From the NCBI GenBank assembly GCA_900467745.1, contig UBQW01000067.1:1-62673 (forward strand): a stretch of DNA of 62,673 bases. Reading direction: 5' to 3'. Below the pieces are notes generated by a model. It searched no databases. It was given only the letters and a program-made list of their open reading frames with translations, and was not told the DNA's origin. Both the position numbers and the translations under genes were made by a program. Origin of the DNA: Hyphomicrobiales bacterium. Its GTDB lineage: Bacteria > Pseudomonadota > Alphaproteobacteria > Rhizobiales > Rhizobiaceae. Each line of letters begins with the position of its first letter. Position 1 is the stretch's first letter. Shown in pieces: positions 17,438 through 26,861 of the stretch.

Positions 17438-18202
17438 TTGCCGGAATTGCCTATTATTTCAGCAGATGCGCCACGATTGAGCGAGTTGTCCGTCCCGCTC
17501 TACGAGGTGGTCAAGCGGCAGATCACAGAGGCGATCATGCTTGGTAAACTCGCTCCGGGCTCCGTCCTGCCGAGCGAAGTGGCGCTTTCGCAAACCTATG
17601 GGGTCGCCGTCGGCACTATCAGGCGCGCATTGATGGATCTCACCAATGATGGTCTGCTCAGCCGCAGGCGCAAAACGGGCACGATCGTCACCGGCCGACA
17701 ACCGCAACACAGTCTGCGCTTGTTCTTCCAGTATTTTCGGCTGCACGGACTTGATGGTTCGTTGCGGCAGTCCGTCACTCGGGTGACCGAGATCGCCCGA
17801 GGTACCGCTTCGGCGCTGGAAGCGCGAAAGCTGCAGATAGATGCCGGCTCCGACATCGTGACGTTTCACCGCGTCCGCAGCGTCGACGAGCGGCCGATCA
17901 TGCATGAAACGCTTACGCTGCCGCTGGCGCGCGTACCAGATTTCCCCGACAGGCCGGAAGATATCCCCTCGCTATTTTATCTTCACCTGCTGGATGCCTA
18001 CAACATCCGCATCTCGGCCATACGCGAACAGATTGGCGCGGATTTGGCGACGGAACAGGATGCACGCTGGCTTGATGTACCGCAGCCCTTCGCGTTGTTG
18101 ACGATTGACGAGATCGCCTACGATCAGCTTGCGGCTCCGGTTCTGATATCCTCTCATCGCGCTACAACCGCTAACCATCGCTACGTCAACGAGGTACAAT
18201 GA
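17438..18202 (+). CDS. GntR-family regulator, HutC type (UTRA domain)
   Basis: 254 residues from a TTG start that has AAGAAGAGG seven bases upstream; no ATG fits. The N-terminal winged helix (about 20-85) reads LYEVVKRQITEAIM, LAPGSVLPSEVALSQTYGVA and GTIRRALMDLTNDGLLSRRR. The C-terminal UTRA ligand domain (about 100-250) includes RKLQIDAGSDIVTFHRVRSV and ERPIMHETLTLP. It is divergent from the M20/ABC/M20/M24 operon and is its likely repressor, responding to the imported compound or a breakdown product. Confidence 0.9.
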   Translation: MPELPIISADAPRLSELSVPLYEVVKRQITEAIMLGKLAPGSVLPSEVALSQTYGVAVGTIRRALMDLTNDGLLSRRRKTGTIVTGRQPQHSLRLFFQYFRLHGLDGSLRQSVTRVTEIARGTASALEARKLQIDAGSDIVTFHRVRSVDERPIMHETLTLPLARVPDFPDRPEDIPSLFYLHLLDAYNIRISAIREQIGADLATEQDARWLDVPQPFALLTIDEIAYDQLAAPVLISSHRATTANHRYVNEVQ

Positions 18203-18421
18203 GGCATGGTTGCTTGAGTAGTTGATGGACGCAGCCACATCGATAACGGCTGGCGCAGACGTCAAGTGACCTTGTCACGCCGAAAAATATGAGCGATAAA
18301 ATCAGCTTTATTGAGTGTGCTTGTCTTGTGAAGGCCGGTGCATGACGGCATGAGGTGGCATGCGCAAACGCGAACACCGCCCCAAGGTAAACGGATCTCT
18401 GCATTGGCTTTTTGGCACACG

Positions 18422-19294
18422 ATGAAATGGCATACCGAAGGAATTCGGGTCGTTGCTCCGGTGAAATGGCGCCAATTCGATGGATTGGTAAGCGCCTATT
18501 GGGAAGCCGAAAGCCAGGCGGGCGCGAAGGGCTATTATCTGGCCGATGATCCGCGCATCATGGTCTTTTTCAACGACGTGTCCTCCCAGATCCATGTGTC
18601 CAACAAGAACGGTGACTTCTCTAACAATGCCCGGTCGATGACACGCGCAATCTATGTGCCTGCCGGTGTGCCAATGTGGACGACCAGTCGTTCCACGCAC
18701 CGCTTCTCTCATCTGAACCTGCACATGCACAAGGATCGGTTGTTGAAGTTTTTGTCGCCTTCCCTCGGCAGTTCGGCGGCGCTATCAGCCTTGCGCCGGC
18801 CGGTCGAAATCCAGGACGTCGGGGCAATTCAAACGCTTGGCGGCCTTCTGGTCGATGAGATATCGAAACCGTCGCGACATGCCCTCTATGGCGAAAGCCT
18901 GATTGGCAGTATCGTCACGGGGCTTCTGGATCTGCCGGACGAGGCCAGCGAGAAACGCGATGGCCGTATGACTCAGGCTCAGATGAACAGGCTGACTGCA
19001 CGCATGGACAGGACAAGCGACTATCGAATGACGGTCGCCGACATGGCGGCGGCCGCTGGTCTGTCGGAAAGCTGGTTCGCAACCGTTTTCAGGCAGACAA
19101 CCGGCAAGACCCCGCTTCAATGGCAGCTTGCCAAACGCATCGACGTCGCACGGGCCTTGCTGGATGAAGACGTGACGGTCGCCGGTGTGGCAGCCCAGCT
19201 CGGCTTCTCCGATCAGGCACATTTCACCAAGGTCTTCCGGCAAATCGTCGGCGAAACGCCGGCTGCCTGGCGACGCGCTCGGCGAGGCTTGTAG
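18422..19294 (+). CDS. AraC-family regulator, probably of the siderophore receptor genes
   Basis: About 290 residues from an ATG at 18422. The long N-terminal domain (about 1-190) resembles regulators found next to ferri-siderophore receptors. The C-terminal double helix-turn-helix has LTARMDRTSDYRMTVADMAA and LSESWFATVFRQTTGKTP in the first half, and VTVAGVAAQLGFSDQAHFTK and VFRQIVGETPAAWRR in the second. It lies convergent with the TonB receptor gene. AraC proteins of this neighbourhood type commonly activate receptor transcription when the ferri-siderophore is present (established for PchR/AlcR; inferred here). Confidence 0.88.
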   Translation: MKWHTEGIRVVAPVKWRQFDGLVSAYWEAESQAGAKGYYLADDPRIMVFFNDVSSQIHVSNKNGDFSNNARSMTRAIYVPAGVPMWTTSRSTHRFSHLNLHMHKDRLLKFLSPSLGSSAALSALRRPVEIQDVGAIQTLGGLLVDEISKPSRHALYGESLIGSIVTGLLDLPDEASEKRDGRMTQAQMNRLTARMDRTSDYRMTVADMAAAAGLSESWFATVFRQTTGKTPLQWQLAKRIDVARALLDEDVTVAGVAAQLGFSDQAHFTKVFRQIVGETPAAWRRARRGL

Positions 19295-19351
19295 GCAAAC
19301 AGGCCCCGCCAGCACGTCGCCAGCGGGACAGTCCGAGTTTTCAGCGCTCTA

Positions 19352-21493
19352 TCACCACGTCTGGCGCAGCGTTGCCATGATCGTGCGGCCAGGATTGTAG
19401 TAGACCGCACCACTATCCTTGCTGGCGACGTGCTTTTCGTCGAACAGGTTGCTCGCATTGAGCTGGAACGACGTATTTTCGGCAAACTTGTAGGTGAAGG
19501 CGGCATCGAATACGACCGCGCTGTCGGCTGAGATCGTATTGGTGATGTTCGTGAAGTAGGCACCGGTATAGCGCGCGCCGAGGCCAAAGGTCATGTCTCC
19601 ACGAGGTCCATCGCCTTCCAGGGTATAGGTACCCCACACCGAAGCGAAATGCTTCGGAACACGCATCAATCGGTTGCCGTCGTTCAGACCGCCGGGCTCG
19701 TCGATATGGGAGGCGATATAACTGTAGCTGGCGATCAGGTTGATGTTGTCGGTCATCTCCGCCTTGGCTTCGAATTCGAAGCCGCGATGCCTGACCTTAT
19801 CGACGGTTATCGGAAGATAAGTGACCTGGTCGGCGACAGTGATGTTGCCCTTTGTCAGGTCATAGACCGAAGCGGTGAACAAGGCAGGAAATGCATCCGG
19901 CTTGTATTTGACGCCGACTTCATACTGCTTGCCGGTCGTCGGATCCGCGCCCGCCGCGGGCGGAGCAGCCGACTCGGCGTAGCTCGCATAGGTCGCCCAT
20001 TCATCGGTAAGCTTGTAGCTGATACCGATGCGCTTGGTGAATTCGCTATGAGTTCCCGACTTCGTGACGTTGGAAAGCTGGTCAGTCTCGTCGAGATCGA
20101 GCCAGTCATTGCGCAATCCGACGCTCACCGTCAGCCTGTTGAAGAATGTCAGATCCTGCTGCAAATAGAGCGCCGCCGTCTTCTGATCGTTGAGGGTGCT
20201 CGCGTACGGCAACATTGTGCCAGGGCCACCGGTGTAGACTGGATTTAACCAGTCGATCGAAGGCGCCCCTGTGTAGAAATTGTCGCTGTCTGATTTGAAT
20301 GCGTTATATTCGCCACCAAGAAGCGTGCGGCTTTCGACCTCATTAAAATTCGCTTCGTAAACAAGGTTCGCGTCAATGATGAACTGCTCGTTATCCCTCT
20401 CGTTGCCAAAGAAGTAGCGGCCGGCCGTCGTCGAACCGTCGGTTGGTGTGCTTCCGATGTAGGCGCTGCCGAAGCCATCGTTCGACTTGCTGTAACGAGC
20501 CTTGGAACTGAAGCTCAGACCGTTATCAAACTCATGGTCAAACATCACGCTCAAGGTGTTGCGGTTCGTAGAGTTGAAATAATAGTCTGGCTCGCCGAAG
20601 AACGCGCTCCGGTCGAGATCAGTGCCAAGAGGATGGCCACCGCTACCAGGAACACCATCCTTGTCCAGGTGATCGTAGACAACCGTAAGATTTGTTGCGT
20701 CGGTAGGGCGCCAGGTTAGGCCACCCATGATGAAGTTTTCGTCGTTCTGGGAAAAATCATATTCATCGTCCGCCCGTTGCAGCTTGCCGGTCAGACGATA
20801 GGACAACGTGTCATCGGCAGTGATGTTGTCGCCGAAATCAAAACCGGTTTCCTTGTGGGAGAAAGAGCCGCCCGTCGCATAGATTTCGCCGAAGCGTTCC
20901 GACTTCGGTGTCTTGGTCACGTAGTTGACTGAGCCACCGGGTTCCGCCGCACCAAAGCTTGACGAACTGGCGCCCTTCAGTATTTCGATACGCTCGAATG
21001 CGTAGGGCTCTTCCCGCACACCTGCAAATGTTCTGCCGATCGCCAGCCCATCACGATAGGTGTAGGGCGTAAATCCGCGGATATCGAAATAATCGAAACG
21101 ATCGTCCGAGCCGTAGAAGTCGGTCACGACACCGGAAGTGTACTGCACGACCTTTTCCACAGTGTCGGCATTGCGCTCCTCGATTTCCTTGGGGGTGATG
21201 ACCGAAACGGAGGCTGGTGTGTCCAGGATCTCAGTCGCCAGCTTCCCGGCGCCAGTGGTCTGAGTGGCGACTATCGATTTCGAATCGTTGCTGGTATCGA
21301 GCTTGGTGCCAGTAGCCTTTCGCCCTTCCAACACGATCGGCGCCAGCGTCGTTGCAGGATCCGAGCTGGATGCGTCCTGTGCAAAGGCGACAGCGGGAGC
21401 AAGTGCTCCGATCGCTGTACATCCCAGCAGCACCGCCTTACGCCAGCGAAGACGGGTTCGTTGAGAGCGCAGACTTGTCGTTTCGATATTCAT
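19352..21493 (-). CDS. TonB-dependent ferri-siderophore receptor
   Basis: 713 residues, outer-membrane. A signal peptide (about 1-38, ending AVAFAQ) is followed by a TonB-box-like TTLAPIVLEG, then the plug domain with TPASVSVITPKEIEERNADT, FDIRGFTPYTYRDGL and FERIEILKGASSSSFGAAEPGGSVNYVTK. The remainder is a 22-strand-type barrel ending in FNLF-like NLFDEKHV and the aromatic C-terminal MATLRQTW. This is the siderophore-receptor class (FhuA/FoxA/FcuA-like). It lies divergent from the FecBCDE-type importer, so the two together carry a ferri-siderophore across both membranes. The specific siderophore cannot be read from sequence. Confidence 0.95.
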   Translation of the reverse strand: MNIETTSLRSQRTRLRWRKAVLLGCTAIGALAPAVAFAQDASSSDPATTLAPIVLEGRKATGTKLDTSNDSKSIVATQTTGAGKLATEILDTPASVSVITPKEIEERNADTVEKVVQYTSGVVTDFYGSDDRFDYFDIRGFTPYTYRDGLAIGRTFAGVREEPYAFERIEILKGASSSSFGAAEPGGSVNYVTKTPKSERFGEIYATGGSFSHKETGFDFGDNITADDTLSYRLTGKLQRADDEYDFSQNDENFIMGGLTWRPTDATNLTVVYDHLDKDGVPGSGGHPLGTDLDRSAFFGEPDYYFNSTNRNTLSVMFDHEFDNGLSFSSKARYSKSNDGFGSAYIGSTPTDGSTTAGRYFFGNERDNEQFIIDANLVYEANFNEVESRTLLGGEYNAFKSDSDNFYTGAPSIDWLNPVYTGGPGTMLPYASTLNDQKTAALYLQQDLTFFNRLTVSVGLRNDWLDLDETDQLSNVTKSGTHSEFTKRIGISYKLTDEWATYASYAESAAPPAAGADPTTGKQYEVGVKYKPDAFPALFTASVYDLTKGNITVADQVTYLPITVDKVRHRGFEFEAKAEMTDNINLIASYSYIASHIDEPGGLNDGNRLMRVPKHFASVWGTYTLEGDGPRGDMTFGLGARYTGAYFTNITNTISADSAVVFDAAFTYKFAENTSFQLNASNLFDEKHVASKDSGAVYYNPGRTIMATLRQTW

Positions 21494-21812
21494 ACTCGCG
21501 TTCCAGAAGCTGTTTTCACCATGGTAGGCACCCGGTGGAAAACCGAGAGTGCATGCCGGTTGCGTGGAGAACGCACGTACCGAACGGCATTGTGAATGGC
21601 ATGAAGCATTCGCCAGCCGGCATGGTCTCGTCCGCGTCCCCCGCTAAAGCCACTAACTTGAGCACGTTTGTCTAGTATTGTAAGTTTTCCGTGTTTTGTA
21701 GGATACCATGGGAATCTCGCCTGCATTGCCATTCGACAAACGCATTGCCGTTGACGCTCACGCCTTAACCTGAAAGTGAGGGTCCACTTATACGTTTGGC
21801 GGAGTATGTACA
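21494..21812. promoter_or_regulatory. Divergent promoter region of the siderophore receptor and importer
   Basis: 319 bases with no gene. It must hold promoters for both the receptor (minus) and the importer operon (plus). I see AT-rich stretches around 21660-21710 but no convincing Fur, RirA or AraC site that I can defend by eye. Confidence 0.5.
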
Positions 21813-22820
21813 ATGTTTCGGTTCTGGCGTCTGACCCTCGCGGTGTTGACCTTCGTATACACACTCGCCGCCGGCGGCACATTGAACGGCGCGCTCGCCA
21901 ATGATGGCGTAACCTACCCCATCACCATAAAGCATGCGCTTGGCACGACGATCATTCCCAAAAAGCCCGAGAGGATCGCGACGGTTGCCTGGGCAAACCA
22001 TGAGGTGCCCCTGGCGCTTGGCGTCGTGCCCGTGGGCTTTGCGAGAGCGAACTTCGGCGATGATGACGGCGACGGACTTCTGCCTTGGGTCGCCCAAAGT
22101 CTGAAGGAGCTTCACGCTGACAAGCCTGTGCTGTTCGACGAAGGAGATGGTATCGACTTTGAGGCAGTCGCTGCCACTCATCCCGACGTCATTCTCGCCT
22201 CTTATTCCGGTCTCAGCCAGGCCGACTACGATACGCTGAGCCAAATCGCGCCTGTCGTCGCCTACCCTGACGCCGCGTGGTCCACCGACTGGCGCGAGAT
22301 GATCCGCCTCAACAGTGCCGGCATGGGCATGGCGCCCGAGGGCGAGGCGTTGATCAAGAAAATCGAAGGCGAGATCACCGCCGCCGTGGCCACGCACCCG
22401 GAGATCCGCGGCAGGAAGGCCATGTTCGTCACGCATCTCAACCCGCTCGACCTCAGCACGATCAACTTCTACACGACCAACGATACGCGGGTGAAGTTCT
22501 TCAAGGATCTGGGACTTGAGAGCCCAAAGAGCGTCGTCGACGTTTCGCAACCCGGAAAGTTCTCGGGCTCGATCAGCGCTGAACGCATCGACATGTTCGA
22601 CGACGTCGATCTCGTCGTGACCTATGGCAACATGAAACTGCTGTCGGCAGTCACCGCAAACCTTTTGATGTCCAAGATGCCGGCTGTCGAAAAGGGCGCG
22701 ATCGTCGTTCTCGGCGCAAACAGCGTCGGGACGGCTGCAAATCCCACGCCGCTCTCGATTTCCTGGGTCTTGAAGGACTATGTTGCCCTGCTTGCCGAGG
22801 GCGTGGGAAAGTCGAAATGA
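21813..22820 (+). CDS. Iron-siderophore ABC transporter substrate-binding protein (FepB/FecB-like)
   Basis: 335 residues. A signal peptide spans about residues 1-29 (ending GALAND), followed by a TroA-type helical-backbone binding protein: IKHALGTTIIPKKPERIATV, LALGVVPVGFA, VAATHPDVILASYSGLSQ and the second lobe from about 180. It takes the ferri-siderophore from the receptor and delivers it to the FecCD-type permeases. Its stop overlaps the start of the first permease (ATGA). First gene of a five-gene operon. Confidence 0.92.
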   Translation: MFRFWRLTLAVLTFVYTLAAGGTLNGALANDGVTYPITIKHALGTTIIPKKPERIATVAWANHEVPLALGVVPVGFARANFGDDDGDGLLPWVAQSLKELHADKPVLFDEGDGIDFEAVAATHPDVILASYSGLSQADYDTLSQIAPVVAYPDAAWSTDWREMIRLNSAGMGMAPEGEALIKKIEGEITAAVATHPEIRGRKAMFVTHLNPLDLSTINFYTTNDTRVKFFKDLGLESPKSVVDVSQPGKFSGSISAERIDMFDDVDLVVTYGNMKLLSAVTANLLMSKMPAVEKGAIVVLGANSVGTAANPTPLSISWVLKDYVALLAEGVGKSK

Positions 22821-23857
22821 AGGCGACGAGGAGAACCGTCGTGCCGGCAACAATTGCTGCCCGGTCGAATGGCGCGCGAGGTTTGTGGCTGGCAGGTCTC
22901 TTCGTGCTGCTCATGGCTTTGCTCGCCTTGTCTATTACCGTTGGCACTCGTGAGGTGCCATGGAGCGATATTGGCGCGGCGCTCTTCGGACGTGTGGACG
23001 ATATCGGACAGGCTGCAGTTGCCGTTCGTATCCCACGCACTGTGCTGGCTATGCTTGCAGGCGGCGCTCTTGGCCTTGCGGGCGCAATCATGCAGGGCGT
23101 GACGCGCAACCCGTTGGCCGATCCTGGTATCCTCGGCGTGAACATGGGAGCCTCGCTCGCCGTGGTAGTGGGCGTCGCATGGTTCCACATCGCCTCAGCC
23201 GAAGCCTACGTCTGGACCGCGATATTCGGCGCCGGCTGCTCGGCCTGCTTTGTCTATACCATCGGCTCGCTGGGGCGTGGCGGAGCCACACCGCTGAAGC
23301 TGACGCTTGCCGGCGCCGCGACTTCCGTCGCCTTTGCCTCAATGGTGATCGCGGTCGTTCTGCCGCGTGCCGACATTGCCGGCGGCATACGCTCATGGCA
23401 GATCGGCGGCGTGGGTGGGGCGGCGTTCGAGCGGATCCTGCCCGTTCTGCCATTCCTATTGGTGGGATTTGCGATCAGCTTTCTTTCCGCCCGAAAGCTG
23501 AACTCGCTTGCTCTGGGTGACGATATGGCGGCTGGGCTCGGTGAACGTGTAGCAACAGCGCGCGCCATGGGCGCGCTTGGCGCGATTTTGCTATGCGGCG
23601 CAACAACGGCTATCTGCGGGCCCATTGGCTTCATAGGTCTGGTCGTTCCGCATCTTTGCAGGCTGCTGATCGGCGTCGATCACCGCTGGCTCCTGCCCTT
23701 CTGCGCCATAGGCGGGGCCTGTCTGCTCCTGGCAGCAGACATTGTGGGGCGCATCGTCGCTCGGCCGGGAGAACTCGATGTCGGTGTTGTTACGGCCCTG
23801 ATTGGCGCACCGTTCTTCATTTGGATCGTCAGACGCCATAGGGTACGTGAACTGTGA
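22817..23857 (+). CDS. Iron-siderophore ABC permease 1 (FecCD family)
   Basis: 346 residues with about ten hydrophobic segments. The FecCD signatures RIPRTVLAMLAGGALGLAGA, MQGVTRNPLADPGILGVNMGA and the late CGPIGFIGLVVPHLCRLLIG are all present. It overlaps the binding-protein gene by four bases and the second permease gene by four bases (GTGA), indicating coupled translation. It forms a heterodimeric channel with permease 2. Confidence 0.94.
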   Translation: MKATRRTVVPATIAARSNGARGLWLAGLFVLLMALLALSITVGTREVPWSDIGAALFGRVDDIGQAAVAVRIPRTVLAMLAGGALGLAGAIMQGVTRNPLADPGILGVNMGASLAVVVGVAWFHIASAEAYVWTAIFGAGCSACFVYTIGSLGRGGATPLKLTLAGAATSVAFASMVIAVVLPRADIAGGIRSWQIGGVGGAAFERILPVLPFLLVGFAISFLSARKLNSLALGDDMAAGLGERVATARAMGALGAILLCGATTAICGPIGFIGLVVPHLCRLLIGVDHRWLLPFCAIGGACLLLAADIVGRIVARPGELDVGVVTALIGAPFFIWIVRRHRVREL

Positions 23858-24894
23858 CCATGTCTTCGTCCGTATCGGGTTTGACGGCCACCGGCCGTCG
23901 TCGCCGCGCCCGCAGACATGCGGCCGTTGTGCTCGCGCTTCTGCTCCTCGTTGTCGCCATCTTCGCTTTCTCGCTGTGTGTTGGACAGACCGTGACGCCG
24001 CCGGGTGACGTCCTGCGTGTCCTGATCGGAGAGAACGTGCCGGGCGCGAGCTTCACGGTCGGTCAGTTGCGCTTGCCCCGCGCCGTGCTCGCCATTCTCG
24101 CTGGCTTGAGTTTTGGCCTTGGAGGCGTTGCGTTTCAGGTCATGCTGCGCAACCCCCTCGCCAGTCCCGATATCATCGGAATAAGTTCGGGCGCCGGGGC
24201 GGCAGCGGTGTTTGCAATCATCATACTGTCGATGAGAGGGCCAATCGTTTCAATTATCGCAGTGGTCGGCGGGCTTGGCGTCGCCCTCTTGGTTTACGGC
24301 CTCTCGTCGCGAAACGGCGTTGCGGGAACGCGTCTGGTCCTGGTGGGGATCGCAGTCTCCGCCATGCTGGAGAGTATCATTTCATACATCCTTTCCCAGG
24401 CGCCGGCGTGGAACCTGCAGGAAGCCATGCGGTGGTTGACTGGCAGTGTCAACGGTGTCCAGCTGGGTCAGGCTGCGCCGCTTGTCCTGTCACTTGTCGT
24501 CTTCGGCGGCCTTCTCGTAAGCCGGAGCCAGGACCTTGAGGCACTCCGCCTTGGCGATGACACCGCCGCAGCACTCGGGGTGCGCGTATCGCGAACCCGG
24601 ATCATGATCATCATCGGCGCAGTCGGCGTCATCGCAACAGCGGCAGCCGTAACAGGCCCGATCGCCTTCGTAGCATTCCTTGCCGGGCCAATTGCCGCCC
24701 GCATCGTCGGCGGCAGCGGATCGCTGCTCGTACCCTCGGCGCTGATCGGCGCCCTGTTGGTTCTTGGCGGCGATTACATCGGCCAGTTTCTGCTACCCGG
24801 CCGCTATCCTGTTGGTGTTGTAACCGGAGCGCTAGGCGCACCTTATTTGATTTTCCTGATCGTCCGCGTCAACCGGACCGGAGGTTCCCTATGA
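23854..24894 (+). CDS. Iron-siderophore ABC permease 2 (FecCD family)
   Basis: 346 residues from a GTG overlapping the previous stop; an ATG two codons on is the alternative. It begins with a basic stretch (GRRRRARRHAA), then about ten membrane segments with RLPRAVLAILAGLSFGLGGV, MLRNPLASPDIIGISSGAGA and TGPIAFVAFLAGPIAARIVG. The ATPase gene follows with a four-base overlap. It is the second half of the importer channel. Confidence 0.94.
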   Translation: MTMSSSVSGLTATGRRRRARRHAAVVLALLLLVVAIFAFSLCVGQTVTPPGDVLRVLIGENVPGASFTVGQLRLPRAVLAILAGLSFGLGGVAFQVMLRNPLASPDIIGISSGAGAAAVFAIIILSMRGPIVSIIAVVGGLGVALLVYGLSSRNGVAGTRLVLVGIAVSAMLESIISYILSQAPAWNLQEAMRWLTGSVNGVQLGQAAPLVLSLVVFGGLLVSRSQDLEALRLGDDTAAALGVRVSRTRIMIIIGAVGVIATAAAVTGPIAFVAFLAGPIAARIVGGSGSLLVPSALIGALLVLGGDYIGQFLLPGRYPVGVVTGALGAPYLIFLIVRVNRTGGSL

Positions 24895-25718
24895 TGGCTC
24901 GTACTCTGACAGCCAGCAATCTTTCGGCAGGCTACGGCGAAACGGAAATCCTGCACGATCTCGACCTCGCAATTCCGCCCGGGAAGATAACCGTGATCGT
25001 CGGCGCCAATGCCTGCGGCAAGTCTACTTTGCTCCGGGCAATGTCGAGGCTTCTGTCGCCCATCGCTGGACAGGTGCTTCTTGATGGAAAATCGGTCCAC
25101 AAAACACCACCGCGAGAGCTAGCGCGCTCTCTGGGGCTGCTTCCCCAGTCACCGGTGGCCCCCGAAGGCATCACGGTTGCTGACCTCGTCAGCCGCGGCC
25201 GGCATCCGCACCAGAGCCTGTTCTCACGCTGGAACAGCACGGACGACGAGGCAGTGGATGGCGCTCTTGCGGCAACAAACACCGCCGAACTCGCAGATCG
25301 GGCCGTGGACGAACTATCCGGAGGTCAGCGCCAGCGCGTGTGGATCGCCATGGCGCTGGCGCAAGCCACTGATATTCTTCTGTTGGACGAACCGACGACA
25401 TTCCTCGACATAAGCCATCAGATCGAAGTCCTTGATCTCCTGACTGATCTTAATCGGGAGCGAGGCACCACCGTCGTCATGGTGCTTCACGATCTCAATC
25501 TCGCCGCGCGCTACGCTGACTATCTGGTTGCAATGAGCAGCGGTCGAGTACACGTCACGGGAGCCCCGGAGAAAGTCTTGACCGAAGAAAATGTCCGACA
25601 GGTTTTTGGCCTGGAGAGCCGCATCATTATCGACCCAACATCGGGACGCCCCATCATGCTTCCGATCGGTCGAAACCACATGGTACCGAGCGTGAGTGCC
25701 AGGGAGACGGTGAAATGA
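24891..25718 (+). CDS. Iron-siderophore ABC ATP-binding protein (FecE/FepC-like)
   Basis: 275 residues with Walker A GANACGKSTLLRAM, Q-loop LLPQSP, signature LSGGQRQRVWIAMALAQ, Walker B ILLLDEPTTFLD and the switch His in VMVLHDLNLAARY. The order and spacing are those of siderophore importers. It powers uptake through the two FecCD permeases. The stop overlaps the start of the SIP gene, so the reductase is co-produced. Confidence 0.94.
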   Translation: MMARTLTASNLSAGYGETEILHDLDLAIPPGKITVIVGANACGKSTLLRAMSRLLSPIAGQVLLDGKSVHKTPPRELARSLGLLPQSPVAPEGITVADLVSRGRHPHQSLFSRWNSTDDEAVDGALAATNTAELADRAVDELSGGQRQRVWIAMALAQATDILLLDEPTTFLDISHQIEVLDLLTDLNRERGTTVVMVLHDLNLAARYADYLVAMSSGRVHVTGAPEKVLTEENVRQVFGLESRIIIDPTSGRPIMLPIGRNHMVPSVSARETVK

Positions 25719-26788
25719 ACAACACCCAGGAATTCAAGCTCTGTGGCGTCGCTATTCCCAGGGACGCCGGTCAGATGCTGAGCGAAATCTGCGAGCACTT
25801 TGTCGAACATGCGGATGTCAGGCGCACGGAGTATGGGGCGGTACTCACCAGCAAGCTTGGTTGCGCCGACATACGCATCGACGATCAGCGGCTATCCATC
25901 GAACTGACTTGCCCTTCACAACAGGCATTGCAGATGAGCCGTACGAGCATTGCCGAGCATCTATTCTATTTCGCGGGCGACGATGCGCTGGAGCTTTCCT
26001 GGTCGCAATCTGGTGCGCTTGCTCAGTTACCCAATATTCATGAGGTGACGGTTGCGTCGACCGAGGATGTCACGCCGCATATGCGCCGGGTCAAGTTCGC
26101 CTGTGCCGATGTCAGGCCGTTCATCGGCGGAGACATGCATGTTCGACTGCTTGTTCCGCCTAAAGGCCGCAACCCCGTGTGGCCGGGCCTGCGCGAGGAC
26201 GGTCGTGTTGCTTGGCCGCAGGGCGAAGACGCCTTGCTGGTGCGGGTCTACACGATCCGCGAGGTCGATATCAAACGCCGCGAGCTCTGGATCGATTTTC
26301 TACAGCACCCCGCCCTTGGCGTCGAAACGCCGGGCGCAGATTTCGCTCGCGATGCCCGGCCGGGCGACAAGGTGGCCTTGCTCGGGCCCGGAGGTGGCGC
26401 ACTTCCCGAGGCCAGCGAGCTTCTAATGGTCGGTGACGAGAGTGCCCTGCCCGCTATCGCGCGAATCGTTGCCGAGATGCCGGCGAGTACACGAATTCGG
26501 GCGATTATCGAAATCTCAGACAAGGCAGAGGAACAACCTCTGCCATCTCCCGCTTCACTCGATGTCCGCTGGCTGCATCGCCGCGACTATCTGTCCGATG
26601 GCAGAAATATCCTGCGAGAAGAAGCTGAAGCAGCGATCGGTTCGATGACCGATGACACCTTCGTGTGGGTTGCATGCGAGAAGGAAGACATCCGCGCGAT
26701 CAAGGCGCGACTTAAAGCTCTCCAGCACGACAAGAAGAAGATGTACGTTGCCTGGTATTGGGCAGCCGGCAGCGATACTTCACGCTAA
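25715..26788 (+). CDS. Siderophore-interacting flavoprotein with N-terminal DUF2218 domain
   Basis: 357 residues. The N-terminal 95 residues match DUF2218 (EICEHFVEHADVRRTEYGA, then SIAEHLFYFAG). Residues about 100-235 are the FAD-binding SIP domain with VTPHMRRVKF, RVYTIREVD and DFARDARPGDKVALLGPGGG. The C-terminus (about 240-350) is the SIP NAD(P)-binding part, with LMVGDESALPAIARI, VWVACEKEDIRAIKARL and MYVAWYWAAG. SIP proteins such as ViuB/YqjH reduce ferric iron inside the cell and free it from the siderophore. It is the last gene of the operon. The DUF2218 extension is not present in E. coli YqjH. Confidence 0.92.
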   Translation: MNNTQEFKLCGVAIPRDAGQMLSEICEHFVEHADVRRTEYGAVLTSKLGCADIRIDDQRLSIELTCPSQQALQMSRTSIAEHLFYFAGDDALELSWSQSGALAQLPNIHEVTVASTEDVTPHMRRVKFACADVRPFIGGDMHVRLLVPPKGRNPVWPGLREDGRVAWPQGEDALLVRVYTIREVDIKRRELWIDFLQHPALGVETPGADFARDARPGDKVALLGPGGGALPEASELLMVGDESALPAIARIVAEMPASTRIRAIIEISDKAEEQPLPSPASLDVRWLHRRDYLSDGRNILREEAEAAIGSMTDDTFVWVACEKEDIRAIKARLKALQHDKKKMYVAWYWAAGSDTSR

Positions 26789-26809
26789 TAACTCATTACC
26801 CTGGAACGC

Positions 26810-26846
26810 AAAACGCCCCTCAATGGATCGCATTGAGGGGCGTTTT
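26810..26846. terminator. Bidirectional terminator between the SIP gene and acnB
   Basis: A perfect 16-base inverted repeat (26810-26825 and 26831-26846) with a five-base loop GATCG. One arm starts with AAAA and the other ends with TTTT, so it can stop transcription from both converging genes. It lies 21 bases after the SIP stop and 15 bases from the acnB stop. Confidence 0.92.
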
Positions 26847-26861
26847 GGTCAGATCAGAACC

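Noticed and set aside
19295..19351. GC-rich partial inverted repeat between the AraC and receptor genes as a terminator
   Set aside because: Stem of only about five bases and no clear T-run; not strong enough to list.
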